In this document: piece by piece, positions 9,095-19,858 of the stretch
How positions within the stretch are numbered: position 1 is the stretch's first letter
How the letters are laid out: each line of letters begins with the position of its first letter
Assembly (NCBI GenBank): GCA_003116975.1
Contig: BGKB01000183.1
Span: 62,001 to 126,000 of the forward strand
Reading direction: 5' to 3'
Length of the DNA: 64,000 nt
Source: Aurantiochytrium sp. KH105
Lineage: Eukaryota; Sar; Bigyra; Thraustochytrida; Thraustochytriidae
Translations under genes and position numbers: made by a program
Notes under the pieces: model-generated
The model's database searches: none
The model's input: only the letters and a program-made list of their open reading frames with translations
Told to the model about the DNA's origin: nothing

Positions 9095-9172
9095 GCGATC
9101 GTAAAATGCGGTCATAAAAAGCGACCATGAAAGGCGATCATGAAAAGCGATCATAAGCGATCATAAGTGACC
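9095..9172. promoter_or_regulatory. Cluster of six GCGATCATAA-type direct repeats in a divergent promoter
   Basis: Six to seven near-copies of GCG(A/G)(T/C)C(A/G)T(A/G)A(A), first spaced about 13 bases and then 10 bases apart, lie between the divergent MsrB and TTL genes. The spacing near one helical turn suggests binding sites for a factor acting on one or both genes. That is inference; no known motif is assigned. Confidence 0.5.
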
Positions 9173-9265
9173 TAAGGAAAAAAGCAGGCAAGCGGCAAAG
9201 CAAGCAGGCTTGCAAACAGCGCGAGCAGCTCGAGCAGACTCGGGTCGGCGCGGCGCGGAGACAGC

Positions 9266-9452
9266 ATGCGGCCCCGAGGCGGCCTCGCTGCCGTCGCCGC
9301 GGCCGCACGCAGGCGGCAGGCGGAACGCCGCGCCGAGCTCGAGCGGGGCCTCGACGACAAGAACAAGAGCGACAAGGACGACGTCAACAAGAACAACCGC
9401 GCTCAGCAGGGCGGCGGCGGCAATGATGGCGAGGAGAGCAGCAGCGATAGCG

Positions 9453-9499
<47 letters not shown>

Positions 9500-12400
9500 G
9501 CTGCCGGCGTGAAAACGGTCGAGGAGGGCCGGGGCGTGCGGCAAGACGCCGCAGAGAGCAGCAGTAGCAGCAGCGAAAGCAGTAGCGGCACCGACGACGA
9601 CGATGACGACGACGAGGTGGATCCGGAAACGGGCCGCGCAGCGCCCCGAGGTCTCGCGCGAAGGAGACCTCGCGCCATGAAGCAAGTCGCAAACGCAAAA
9701 GAGCCAAGCGAGTCAAACGATACGCCACGCCACAAAAAGGGAAAAGAACTGAATGCATCCAACAGCATGGTTGAAAATTTGCAGCGTCAGGCCACCGACT
9801 TTCTTCAAGATATCACTGCGTTTGTAAAGGAAGTGCTCCGCGGACGCTCCAAGACATCGAAAAAGAAGCGAGCCAAACTCGTGCGCCGCGGCCTCGCTGC
9901 CGCCGCAGGCTTTGTCCTGATTCTCGGCATTGCACAATTGGTCTTTTACGCTCAATTCCTCATGCAAGACAGCGACGATTCTGATACAGAGCTCAGCCCG
10001 CCCGAGCGTCTTTACAAACGCCTCAACGTGAACTATGGCCCAGCTTCCTGGGCTCTGCGTCCTGATCGCGAGCGTCGTCGCATGTCTGCAAAAGAGTCGA
10101 CAGCCTCGCTCGAGAGGTTTGGCGTCACAGCAAGCACCCCGGAAAAGGACAAGTCCAAGCTGCGAATTGCGCGGCAAATTACCAACCCTGAAATTAACCA
10201 AAAGGCCAACAAACGCACTTTCGGCTGCCTCCGCGACGAGTGCCGCGGACTGGCGCTGGAGGATCTAACGAACCGCAAGTGGAAGATGATGTACAAGAAT
10301 GCCAAGGTCGTCGGACCCAACAACGGGACATTTTTCCGAGACAATCTAAATGTCCGACTCACGTGGCTTGAGAGCGATACGACCGAGCTGACCAAGCTCA
10401 AAAAGGAACGCCCCGAGACTTTTGAGCAAGCGTACACGCACCAAGTTGGCAAAACGTACCTGAGTGTGCTGGACGGTGCCGACGCCATCGGAGGTAACAA
10501 AGGCCAGCAGCTTCGCGGCAAACAGTCATTTGTGCGGCGACGCGGTCTCACAAAGGACATTCCCGGTCTCCCCAAGTCCAGCAATGGTCTCGACGAAAAC
10601 GACCAAGACGATGAAGAGGATGAAGACGACGATGATGACAACGAGAGTGGCGACAAGAGCAAAAGCAAACGGCGGCGGCGGAAACGCAGGCGCAAAGCGG
10701 CCGCTGAGTCCATTCGCATCGATGGTCTGCCCAAGTACGAGTGTTCGTACAATGACCTTGCGCTGCAGCCCGCGCAGTATCGCTTGTACTTTAAGGAGGA
10801 GTGCGAGGCCTTTTTGCGCAACGAGGGTAACGGCAAATCTTTCCTTTTGAAGCCCGAGACCGGCTCACAGGGCAAAGGCATTACATTTCACCCAGGCGTG
10901 AATTCCATCAAGAAAAAGGCAGCGTCGTTTTTTCCCTGCAAACACAATCCTTCGATGTCAGCCTTAGAGCGTGTTCTTGTGCAAGAGTACATTGCCAAGC
11001 CACTGCTCTTGGAAAAGTGCAAATTCGATCTGCGCGTATACATGTTGATTGCCAGTTCAGACCCGTGGATGGTGTTTTATCATGAAGGGTATTTGCGGCG
11101 GTCTCTCTTCGAGTATAGCGCCTCGTCCAAGAATCGCGCCGTTTACCTGACCAATACGCACTACCAGAGTCTCAAGCCCGGTTTCAAGCTGAGCGAGCAC
11201 ATTTGGACCTTTGAGGATATGCAATCGTACCTGACGTCACACGCGCGCGCCGGGGCGCACTATGTAGACAGTGTGCTCGACCCCTACATTAAGCGCGCCG
11301 CCAATTTCGTCTTTCAGAGCGCTCGGCAGAAGCTGCAGCGACGCAAGGGATCCTTTCACATTTTTGGTCTCGACTTTATGATTGATGACAACTTCAAGGT
11401 GCACTTTATCGAGGCTAACGGGTACCCCGGATACACCTGGAGCATCAACTTTGATACACGTGGATTTGTTGCCGAGCAGTTTGACCTGGTTCTCGAGTTG
11501 CACGAGCACCCTACTGTATTTGAGAAAATGCGTGCCGGCGACCGCTATGGGCAGTTCGAGCTTATCTTTAGCGAGCTCGAGGAGGCCGAGTCGCAGCGCT
11601 TGTATGACCCATGCTATGAGTTCTTCAACAACGAGCAGGCGGCCAAGGTAGTCGGTCCAGCCATGAAGCGGTTCTCGAGCTACACAGGTTTTGCGGCCAG
11701 CAAGGCGCTCTTGGGCGGAGGGGCGGCCGCAGATCTGTCGTGTCAGTCGAAAAAGTGTAAAGCAAAGCGCAAGGAGGCGCGCAAGGAGGCGGCGCGCGCC
11801 CGCCATGCCGCAGAACGTCTGTTCGAAGGCTTTATTGATGACATCGCGGGCGCCGAGCTCATCGGCGGTCTCAAGACGGACCAGGTCTCGACACTGGCCC
11901 GATTTTCGCGGCTCAATGGCTGCTCGCTCAACAAAATGTTCCTCATGCCAGCAACCTATCGTATGTACATGAACGACGAATGCGCCAATGTGGCAAAGTA
12001 CCGCACGGCCTCGGCCTGGGTTGCCAAGCCCATGGATGGCGCACACGCCGGTGGTTTTGAGTACTTTTCCCATCAAAACGGTCTTGGGCAACGTTTTCGC
12101 GGCTGCATGGGCGGCGTAGAAAAGAACAAGCTCAAGTACACGGACCCGGCTGACGCCAAGAACCATCTCAAGGCCGCAATGCAAGCGCCGCGCGACCTCC
12201 AGTACGTTGTGCAAAAATACGTGGGCAACCGTCTTCTCGTGCGCAAGCGTGCCTGGGACATCCGTGCGTACATGCTGATTGCGTGCACCGAGCCGTTCTT
12301 CGTTTTTTACCGCGATGGCTTTGTGCGCACGACTGAGCTTCGCGGCGGAGACGATGACGACGATGACGACGCGCGGCGAAGCTTCTTACTTGGCAAGACG

Positions 12401-13198
12401 GAGCTTAGTTTCGAGAACTTTCAGATTCTCTTGTCACAGGAGGCCAAGGCTGGCGATCTTTTCATGAGTTCTGCTTTTGAAACGTACGCCAAACAGGTGA
12501 TGCGCCTGCTCTTTCACGCTGTGCGGCCCTCGCTTCAGCGTCGAACCAAGTCTTATCAGCTTCTCGAGCTCACCTTTGCGCTCGACGATACCTACACATT
12601 CTGGTACTTGGGCGCGAACAACAGTCCGCAGCTTTCGCGATCGCCCAAGATTGTCGAAAATGTGATTCAGCCCATGCAAGATGAACTCAAGTCTGTGGTG
12701 CTCGAGACGTCGGATAGCCCCGAGGCGCTGGCAGGCATGCGCTACGGTGACCGCTACGGAGACTGGCGTTTGGTGTATAGCGAATACGAGGATTACATGC
12801 GCAACACCACGTACAATCCGTGTCACGAGTTTCGCAGCAAGTGGTCGCTCGCCAAGTCCGCCGTGCTCGCAACGGCCAAGGTGCACGACTACAAGACTCG
12901 CGTGGAGAGCGCGAACCAGCGCGAACTTGGAAAGTACACGCGCTTGGCTTGGCAAAAGTGCCGCGTTAAGGGCAAGGTCGAGACGTGCATGCAGTCCGAG
13001 TATGTGCGGCGCGTCCTCCGTGAGCGATATGAGATTTTTCTCGACAAGTCTTCGGTGGCGATGAACACAAACAAGGATGAGGAGGCCGAGGTACAACGCA
13101 AGCGCGAAGAACTCATTAGTGCCTACATTGAGGAGCGCATCAATCAATTTGCTGGCGTTGTAAAGGAGCCCGCATCTAGCGCTGCTGACGAGGGTTGA
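9266..13198 (+). CDS. Membrane-anchored double tubulin-tyrosine-ligase-like protein
   Basis: The protein is 1310 aa. Residues 1-200 are acidic and poly-Ser/Asp rich. One transmembrane segment (about 210-232) follows a basic stretch. TTL domain 1 spans about 470-800 with an intact ATP-grasp set: K-P-E-T-G-S-Q-G-K-G (near 528), L-V-Q-E-Y-I, F-D-L-R-V-Y-M-L-I (near 586) and F-I-E-A-N-G (near 713). TTL domain 2 (about 880-1190) keeps W-D-I-R-A-Y-M-L-I (near 996). Its nucleotide loop, however, reads K-P-M-D-G-A-H-A-G-G, and the metal-binding E-x-N reads Y-L-G-A-N-N (near 1112), so Glu is lost. TTL enzymes ligate amino acids to tubulin or other proteins. Here one domain is probably active and the second a pseudo-domain. 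The substrate is unknown; if the N terminus is cytosolic, the catalytic part would lie in the lumen. Confidence 0.8.
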
Positions 13199-13610
13199 CG
13201 TTGCGGGGAAACGATACGGTCGATGAATGAATGAATGGATGGATGGATGGATGGATGGATGGATTGACCAGGTTAGGTTATAGTTTCCAAAAGGATAATG
13301 ATTCTGTCTCTCTGGATGGCTGGGGAACTCTCATGGCATGCACTTTATATTCCCTTTTTTTTGTGTTTTTTTTTGAAGTTGTTTGGGAGGCCAAGTACTA
13401 CATGATGATTTGGAATGCGCAGAGAGCTGGCGATCATGATGCAAGAAGGCAAGCGCTAGACGCACTCTTTGATCACAGTACCGAAAAGAGAAACAATTCG
13501 ATTGTCAAAGCTTGGCAGACTGCTTGCCAGTGGCTGACAATGAGAAAGCACACATTGTTCTCGTTTATACTTTGATTGCATTCATTCGATGTCGATAGTT
13601 GTGATCTAAA
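13199..13610. other. Convergent intergenic region with ATGG array
   Basis: This region lies between the TTL gene (+) and the LGD-repeat gene (-). It contains an (ATGA/ATGG)n array at 13223-13264 and a T-rich stretch near 13350-13380. A 114-codon open frame at 13231-13575 starts inside the array and has no domain; it is treated as 3' UTR. Confidence 0.55.
13223..13264. repeat. (ATGA)n/(ATGG)n array
   Basis: About three ATGA units followed by seven GGAT units lie in the 3' flank of the double-TTL gene. Confidence 0.95.
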
Positions 13611-14606
13611 TTACATGACGCCGAGAGCGCGAAGGGAGCTGACGATGCGAGAGTGCCAAGGCTGATCTCGCTCCGATGAAGGCTTATTCGCGTCGAGGGA
13701 ACCGAGCACCTGGCGCTCCTTGCGCGAAAGCAGGTTGGTGTCCCCAAGCATGTGCAGCGTCTTGGGCCGCAAATTCTTGCGAACGTCTTTGGTGACGGCG
13801 CAGCGTGAAAGGGTCTCGAGTTGATCCTCGCCGAAAAATCGCAGTGCCTTCTCCGGGATGGGTTGGCCCACGGCGGCCTGAGGCAGCTCGAGCTGCTCGT
13901 CACAAGGAAGGGCACGAAGGACTGCATCGAGTTTGCGCCGGGCTTCCTCGTCGCGCGCCGCAGCTTGGCGCACATTGTCTGCAACTTGCGCGCGACGCTG
14001 CTTGGCATCCATCTCGGTTCCACAGCGCTGCTGTGCTTTGGGACTCGCCAGCGTCGAATCTCCAAGAACGTGAATGACCTTGGGATGTTGCGCAGCAAGT
14101 TGTCGCTCCGCAGGTGTGACAAGCTTGCACGAAGCTTGGGCCAAGTTCTCGTCACCCAAAATTCGCAGCGCCTTATCGCTGACGCGAAAGTCAGTGTTCG
14201 GAATGGCGAGCTGCGCCAACGTGGGCCGGGCTCCTGCGACCTCATCAAGCGCACGCTTCTGTTCGCGGATGCGACGGCGGCTTGTCTGGTCCATGGCGCG
14301 CTTCGTTTCCGGGGAAACCTCATCATCCATGCCAAGCACACGTCGCGCCTTCTCGGGCACACGCGTCTTGTCCATTTCCGCGGTTCGCGAAGCCATCTCG
14401 GCCCTCTTCGGCGACATGGTGCTCATGATTACGTCGAGGAGAACCATTTCTGCATTCACCACAAGGCTACCTTCCTTGCGCGCGACACTTTTCTTCCCAC
14501 CTTGCTCGCCATCCCCGAGTTCCCGGTTCTCCTTGTTGTTGTCTTTGTTGTTGTTGTCATCATTGTCGTCGGGCCAGCGGCCATCGTCTTGCGGTTCTTG
14601 CGCCAT
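13611..14606 (-). CDS. Unrecognised protein with five LGD-type repeats
   Basis: The protein is 331 aa from the ATG at 14606; the frame extends upstream only to TTG. After an acidic, Asn-rich N terminus, five copies of a roughly 13-residue motif appear near residues 83, 142, 173, 250 and 280. Its consensus is [PS]-x-K-[AVT]-[LRI]-[RH]-[VIFM]-[LF]-G-[DEM]-[DEST]-x-[LV], for example P-E-K-A-R-R-V-L-G-M and R-P-K-T-L-H-M-L-G-D. Spacers are 30-75 residues, charged and helical in character. No signal peptide or membrane segment is visible. I do not recognise the family; repeated short linear binding motifs are a possible reading. Confidence 0.65.
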   Translation of the reverse strand: MAQEPQDDGRWPDDNDDNNNKDNNKENRELGDGEQGGKKSVARKEGSLVVNAEMVLLDVIMSTMSPKRAEMASRTAEMDKTRVPEKARRVLGMDDEVSPETKRAMDQTSRRRIREQKRALDEVAGARPTLAQLAIPNTDFRVSDKALRILGDENLAQASCKLVTPAERQLAAQHPKVIHVLGDSTLASPKAQQRCGTEMDAKQRRAQVADNVRQAAARDEEARRKLDAVLRALPCDEQLELPQAAVGQPIPEKALRFFGEDQLETLSRCAVTKDVRKNLRPKTLHMLGDTNLLSRKERQVLGSLDANKPSSERDQPWHSRIVSSLRALGVM

Positions 14607-14652
14607 CTTCTCTTTCGCGCGCGATTCGGGTCTGTGCTTGCCGCGAGCGCCC

Positions 14653-14702
14653 GCCGTCTGCCTGCCTGTCTGCCTGCTCCCAGTCTGCCTGCTTGTCTGC
14701 CT
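14653..14702 (-). repeat. CTGC/CTGT tetranucleotide array in gene leader
   Basis: Imperfect CTGC and CTGT units lie 47-96 bases upstream of the ATG at 14606, in the presumed 5' leader of the minus-strand gene. Confidence 0.85.
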
Positions 14703-14882
14703 GTCCGCGTCCCTCTCGCTCTCCTTGTGCTCCTCCTTGTCCTCGTCCGCGTCCCTCTCGCCGCGTTTCGGCGATTGTGCAAGGCCTGTGCTCCTCGCGC
14801 AGGCCCTCGGTCTCCGAAGCCGATCTACCCCGCCTCGCGCCTGCCGCAGCTCCTCGCTCTCGCGCTCGCTCGCCCGCACGGG

Positions 14883-14938
14883 CTCGCCTCGCTTCGCCTC
14901 GCGTCGCCTCGCGTCGCCTCGCGTCGCCTCGCGTCGCG
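14883..14938. repeat. GCGTCGCCTC decamer tandem repeat
   Basis: About five imperfect tandem copies of a 10-bp unit, the last three nearly identical, lie in the GC-rich divergent region. Confidence 0.85.
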
Positions 14939-16320
14939 CAACAGGTCCCCTGTGCGCGTGCCGCGCCCGTGCGCCGCGCAAGTCCCGCGTCTCGTGCGCT
15001 GCTCTTTTGCTCTCTCTTTCCGCGCGCCTTTATGGGGCGCTCTCAAGCCGGCGGGTCCGGGCGTGCGCTAGAGCCGGCTAGGGGAAACGTGTAGGTCCAC
15101 TTGGGTGAGCTGGCTGGCTGGCCGGCTGGATGGGCGACCGGATGGGCGGCTGGCGAGGCAGCCAGGCCGGCTGCGGCCGGCTGCAGGAGACTTGTCAAGG
15201 TGGGCAGTCCAGACAGCCAGACATGCATGCGGCAGGCAAAGCAGGCTGCGGCTGCGGCTGGCAGAAGAAGAGCTATCATCACATGTACTATCGTGCGTAC
15301 GAAGGCGAATCTCTTTTCGCCGAAAACCTGCACATGTTCCCTATTTTACCCCGCCACTGCTCATCCATTTAGATGCAAATTCTGGGCGTATTCTCCCACA
15401 CTCCCCAATACTTCCCCGCGGCAAACACTACCGCAAAGGCACGCAGCCTCGCACACGCATCCGTTAGTGCCGAACCAAATGGATCCCCCGAGAGGGCACT
15501 GCGGAGTGTGCGGAGAAGATCCGTCGGGGTGTAGATAGAGACCGCTGCGGCGCAGTGGCGCGAGGGGAGCACTGTGCGCACTCCTGGCCATGAAAATTTC
15601 AAATCTCCAAATCGAAATTTTGAAAGCCTCCACGCGCGCGCGTGCGGGATACCCGTGCCCGCCCTGCCTTCTGCCTTCCTGCCTGCGCGTCTGCTTGCGC
15701 GGGGAGCGAGCGCGCCAGCGCGAGCGCCTCGACGGCGAGGCCGCCGCAGCGAGCCTGCGACAGGCAGAGCCCCTCCCGCCGCCGCCGCCCGCCGTCGCGC
15801 GCGTCCCGGACCCGCGGCCCGAGTGGGCGGAACGATTTGAAAACAGTTTTGGCGCGGCATCTGGCATCGCAGCCTCCCACCATCCCTCCAACCCAGCGCC
15901 GCGGCGAGCCCCTGCGGCGGCGGAGCGAGGCGGCGGGAGGCGGCTGCGCAGACCGCTCCGCTCCGCTCGCGCCGCGCCGCGCGAGGACGCTTGCTTGCAC
16001 GCGTAGACTTGGTGGCTCGTGCAGACGTGCTCGTCGAAAACCCGCGAGTTGGGCCGCACCAGCACGAGCACGCGCAAATCGCACGCGCAAACCCGAGGCC
16101 GCCTGCTCTGCTGCCGCGGACAGTTCGCGAGACGCGGCGCTGGCTGCCAGACCGGACCAGAGCAAAGCGCAGACCAGCTCAGGCCAGGCCAGACCCGGGC
16201 CAGACAACCACGAAGCCCCCCTGCCTGGCCCTGACGCCTGCGTTGTTCGCCTTTCGCCCGGCGTGACTCTCCGTCGCGAGCACCTGAGGGGATAAGCTAG
16301 CGACAAAAAGAAAGGGAAAG

Positions 16321-19300
16321 ATGGGCGAGGAAGCGCGGTTCGTGGAGCAGGGCGGCGTCCAAGTCAGGTTCGAGCTCCTGCAGCGATGGACGAACAAGTA
16401 CCAACGCAACAACAAGCGCAGCGGCCTGAAGAACTTGAGGTGCTTTCCGTACTGCTCAGAACCACACAAGGACAAAGGATTCTGCGGCAATGCAGTCAAC
16501 ATGACGGTGCGTCGATTGCCCCAAGGCCCACGAGACCCGCTCTTCGCATGGGCCGAGTTCCGCAGAACCGATATCGACCGCGACATCAAAGTTGGCACCG
16601 TTGTAAGCACAGAGAAAATGACCAGTGGCGAACGGCACAAGGGCGATCCTCGACTTCCTTACTATCGAGGCGAAGTCGGCGACGGCTCCGACGTCGACGC
16701 TGCCGATGATGAGGAAGAGGAAAAAGTTGCGGCGGATCGGCGCCGCAAGGATGCATCGTCGCAAGAGGATGCTGCTGAACTCGTCAAAAACCGCATGCAA
16801 GACGTTCTGCATTTCTCATTCAACCGAAGGAAAAGGGGATGGAACTATTCGTGGGCAGCCAATAAGCACACTGGCAACGCCACGCACGCCCTTTTCGTGT
16901 ACATTATGGTCCCCCACGGAGCCGATGCCTTTCGTTGCATTGCCGTGGTTGCTGGACCGTCTTTTCTCGTTCTTTGCCGAAAACGGCCTTCGGAGGATGA
17001 AGATGGGGGGCCGGCCCGAACGACACAGCTCGCTGATGATCTGGGACCAACTACGCAGCGAAAGGTCGCGGGCACGGCGCCCTCGCCAACGATACCACCG
17101 ACGTCGGCGATGTCGTCCTCGTATCCTTCCCCAATTCAAAGTGGCGCCAGCATCGCCAGCAGTGGTAACGACAGGAGAGATCATCACTCAATGCGCGATC
17201 GTGGCTTCAACATGGGGTCGCCGCTTCAAGCTTCGGAACCCATTCATTTGCAGCCGCCCCAAGAGATGCACCCCATCGACTTTTCAGCGTCCTCAAATGC
17301 TCCCTTTGTAATGACGTACCCACACTCAGCCGTGTCCCTGGATGCCCAGGCCTTGCAGAGCACTCACGCCTCTTGTTCCATAGACAGATCTGCGACAGTG
17401 GATCAATCGGTGAGCGCGTCGGGTTGCGACTGTGATCCCTTGCTGCTGCCAGAATTTCACCATGACATGCAAATTTCGTTCGACCTCGCAGGGGAAGCCA
17501 GTGTACATTCCTTCGACACCACTGAACGTAACGGGGCGTTTGGAGCTCACGATCACACCGATATCGTAGGCAGTGATGTGGACGGGCCGCTTCTAGTCCC
17601 GAGCGCAGACGTTCCATTTAATTTTTCAGCAAATGGGCCCGCTTCACCCGCTGCTGATACCAAGATGGCCCAGCTTTCTTCTCCAATGTGCCATCAGATG
17701 CCGCATGCTTCTTCCTCCTCCTCATCGTCCCTAACCTCGTCGTCTTCGTCATCTTCCTCTTGTTCTGAGTTCAATGACGGCAGGACCGGATCGATTTCCG
17801 CCTCAGGGTCCGAAACGTCCTTGGAGCACGCGCAAACCGAAGCTGCCGCCGCGGAAGCAGAGGCGGATGAGTTTCGAAGGTTCTTCATTGATGAGTTTTG
17901 GCAGGATGAAGGTCTTCTCAATATTGACCAGTTCACAAGCTCGACAGCGTCGACGCAGAAGCGAAGTCGACGAGGCTCTACGTATTCTGAATCAGTCGCA
18001 ATGTCTTCGGGGACGGAAACAGATCCCTCGCGGGTCTCAGTCAAGGCGGAATCTGGAAATGAAGGATTTCGTCCAGAGGACGTTCCGCAACAGCTGCCCA
18101 CTCCACCACCTCTGCAGCCCATGCTCAAGGACGCAAACGTGCGCCGTACCGACCCGGCGCCTCCCAAAGAGTACAGCTCTCTTTTTGGTCAGCCGCTCGA
18201 CACGGAAGAGGACCTAATCAACGCTAAATTGTGGCGCCTTGCCCTGGTCCTCGCCCTGGTCGAGGCGCACTGGTGCTCCATGGGCGTCAACAAGCGGAGT
18301 GGAGCCACCGCGTATGGCCCATCAGCCACGTCGACGGCCGGTGTTGGTGGTTCTGTGCCGGCTCCTATTCCGGCGCAGGCGACCGATATGTTTTCTCGCA
18401 TCTTGCAAAATGACGCGCTCCCGGATGATCTGCCGCCATCGATCAAGGCGGACCAGGAAAAGCTGCGCGCAATGCAGCGCGCACAAAGAGAGCACGATGC
18501 CAAGGAGGAGGCCGCTCGACACGATCGGCGTAGGGACGCTCAGGCGGATAAGTACCTTACGCACATGTCACAAGACAACCGTCAGATGGTGCGCCAACTG
18601 GCTACTTTTCTCGTCGAGGAGCAATCCTTTACGCGCGCCATTGAGGAAGCCCTGACTGGCTTGCCACCCAACTCTAGCATGAAAAAGCTGAAAATGGCCT
18701 TCATCAAGGTGGCGCACGAGCAGCTGCGCGTCTTTTGCCGCACGTACGGACTGACGCTGGACCAGTTTGACAGTCTTTTCGAGGATCGGCCCACGCTTTC
18801 GTTTCTCAAGCAAGCAGCCGTTCGTCTGAAGATACTCAACGAGACCATGGCGCAGTACAAGGATGTGGGGCGCGAAAACAATAGTTCTCTCCCTGACAAT
18901 GCAAATCCTGCTGCGAAAAAAGGACGGTACAATCTTTCGCTGCCCTCGTCGCTTCGTGATCAACACGTAAATGTCAGTGGCGAGTACGAAATGGACGACA
19001 GTCTCTCCGAAGCGCACACCTTTTTCCGTGAATTGCGCGGCGTGCCCTGGACGCTTCGCAAGATGATTGGCTTTATCGAGAAGACTGTTTGCATTCACCA
19101 AACGTGTTATGAGCGCGTATACATGCAGGGCCAAAAGAAGCTTTTATCCAATGGCGGCAACCTTTACATCACAGACGGCCGGCTGCGCAAGTTCACGCTC
19201 CTGAGCCCCGTGCCGTGGAGCCGACCTCTCGCCGAGTTCTATCGGGCGTGGTTCGCCGAGCCCTATTTCTATCTTGTACATTATTACTCGGAGACGGACA

Positions 19301-19479
19301 GACTCACGCGCGTCATTCATTACCAGCCGTACCGTCTTCATTTCCGGATCTCTGCGGAACGTCTTGATCTCGCCACCAACGATTGGCAAACTGTCGAGAC
19401 TCGCGAAGGTTTTGCAAATCTTGTACGCCCCTTTGAGAACTTTAATGCTGACAAATGGACGGCCTTTCCCCTCAGCTAG
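16321..19479 (+). CDS. Large unrecognised protein (1052 aa)
   Basis: A long ATG-started frame ends at TAG 19479. Residues 1-225 look folded, with F-E-L-L-Q-R-W-T-N-K-Y, a Cys pair around C-F-P-Y-C, and a late strand-rich part (H-A-L-F-V-Y-I-M-V-P, then A-V-V-A-G-P-S-F-L-V). Residues 230-620 are Ser/Pro-rich, acidic and low complexity. Residues 740-1052 appear folded again, with a helical part (R-Q-L-A-T-F-L-V-E-E) and an aromatic C terminus rich in Trp and Tyr. A folded head, a long disordered linker and a folded tail suggest a regulatory protein. The head could be an Ig-like DNA-binding fold, but that is speculation. No catalytic motif was seen. Confidence 0.75.
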   Translation: MGEEARFVEQGGVQVRFELLQRWTNKYQRNNKRSGLKNLRCFPYCSEPHKDKGFCGNAVNMTVRRLPQGPRDPLFAWAEFRRTDIDRDIKVGTVVSTEKMTSGERHKGDPRLPYYRGEVGDGSDVDAADDEEEEKVAADRRRKDASSQEDAAELVKNRMQDVLHFSFNRRKRGWNYSWAANKHTGNATHALFVYIMVPHGADAFRCIAVVAGPSFLVLCRKRPSEDEDGGPARTTQLADDLGPTTQRKVAGTAPSPTIPPTSAMSSSYPSPIQSGASIASSGNDRRDHHSMRDRGFNMGSPLQASEPIHLQPPQEMHPIDFSASSNAPFVMTYPHSAVSLDAQALQSTHASCSIDRSATVDQSVSASGCDCDPLLLPEFHHDMQISFDLAGEASVHSFDTTERNGAFGAHDHTDIVGSDVDGPLLVPSADVPFNFSANGPASPAADTKMAQLSSPMCHQMPHASSSSSSSLTSSSSSSSSCSEFNDGRTGSISASGSETSLEHAQTEAAAAEAEADEFRRFFIDEFWQDEGLLNIDQFTSSTASTQKRSRRGSTYSESVAMSSGTETDPSRVSVKAESGNEGFRPEDVPQQLPTPPPLQPMLKDANVRRTDPAPPKEYSSLFGQPLDTEEDLINAKLWRLALVLALVEAHWCSMGVNKRSGATAYGPSATSTAGVGGSVPAPIPAQATDMFSRILQNDALPDDLPPSIKADQEKLRAMQRAQREHDAKEEAARHDRRRDAQADKYLTHMSQDNRQMVRQLATFLVEEQSFTRAIEEALTGLPPNSSMKKLKMAFIKVAHEQLRVFCRTYGLTLDQFDSLFEDRPTLSFLKQAAVRLKILNETMAQYKDVGRENNSSLPDNANPAAKKGRYNLSLPSSLRDQHVNVSGEYEMDDSLSEAHTFFRELRGVPWTLRKMIGFIEKTVCIHQTCYERVYMQGQKKLLSNGGNLYITDGRLRKFTLLSPVPWSRPLAEFYRAWFAEPYFYLVHYYSETDRLTRVIHYQPYRLHFRISAERLDLATNDWQTVETREGFANLVRPFENFNADKWTAFPLS

Positions 19480-19858
19480 TTTTCGCGAGGCAGCAGCAGT
19501 GGCACGACACCAACTTCACCACCGAAAACAACCCAAATGACACAAACAACACAAACACACAAATGTACGCAATCTTCTGTTCTCTCTGTTTCTCTTCGTC
19601 CACGCTCGTTTTCTAGTTTTCTTCGCCTGCGGTCCGGTCGACTTGTAAAGCATTTATTTTCGCTGCTTTTTTCCATTTCTTTCTTTTTAACCAGAGGCAA
19701 TGGTCTTATTTTCTTTACAGCTGGCGCGTTTTCACCTCACCTCACCTCACCTCACCTCACCTCGCGCAATACAATTCAATGCAATTCAATGCAATGCGAT
19801 GCAATGACCTGCTCAAGGTCTGGGAATTTCCGTTTCTCCATCAATCAAAATGATCACA
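19480..19858. other. Convergent intergenic region
   Basis: AT-rich 3' flanks of two convergent genes. It contains a (CTCAC)n array at 19732-19762 followed by repeated CAATT/CAATG units to about 19806. No gene was seen. Confidence 0.6.
19732..19762. repeat. (CTCAC)n pentamer array
   Basis: About six tandem copies lie between two convergent genes and are followed by a looser CAATT/CAATG repeat. Confidence 0.95.

Larger units (their letters stand above)
14607..16320. other. Long divergent GC-rich intergenic region
   Basis: These 1.7 kb separate two divergent genes. They contain a CTGC/CTGT array (14653-14702), a 10-mer GCGTCGCCTC tandem (14883-14938), GGCTGGCTG runs (15110-15160), the 12-mer CTAGGGGAAACG (15078-15089), and an AT-rich island of TTTCAAA-type inverted motifs near 15590-15625. 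Long open frames occur on both strands because of high GC and show no domain. Untranslated exons cannot be excluded. Confidence 0.5.

Noticed and set aside
13231-13575. 114-codon plus-strand frame
   Set aside because: It begins inside an ATGG microsatellite, has no domain and lies in the 3' flank between convergent genes.
14821-15081. Long open frames on both strands in the GC-rich divergent region
   Set aside because: They coincide with a 10-bp tandem repeat and have purely compositional Arg/Ala/Ser sequences.
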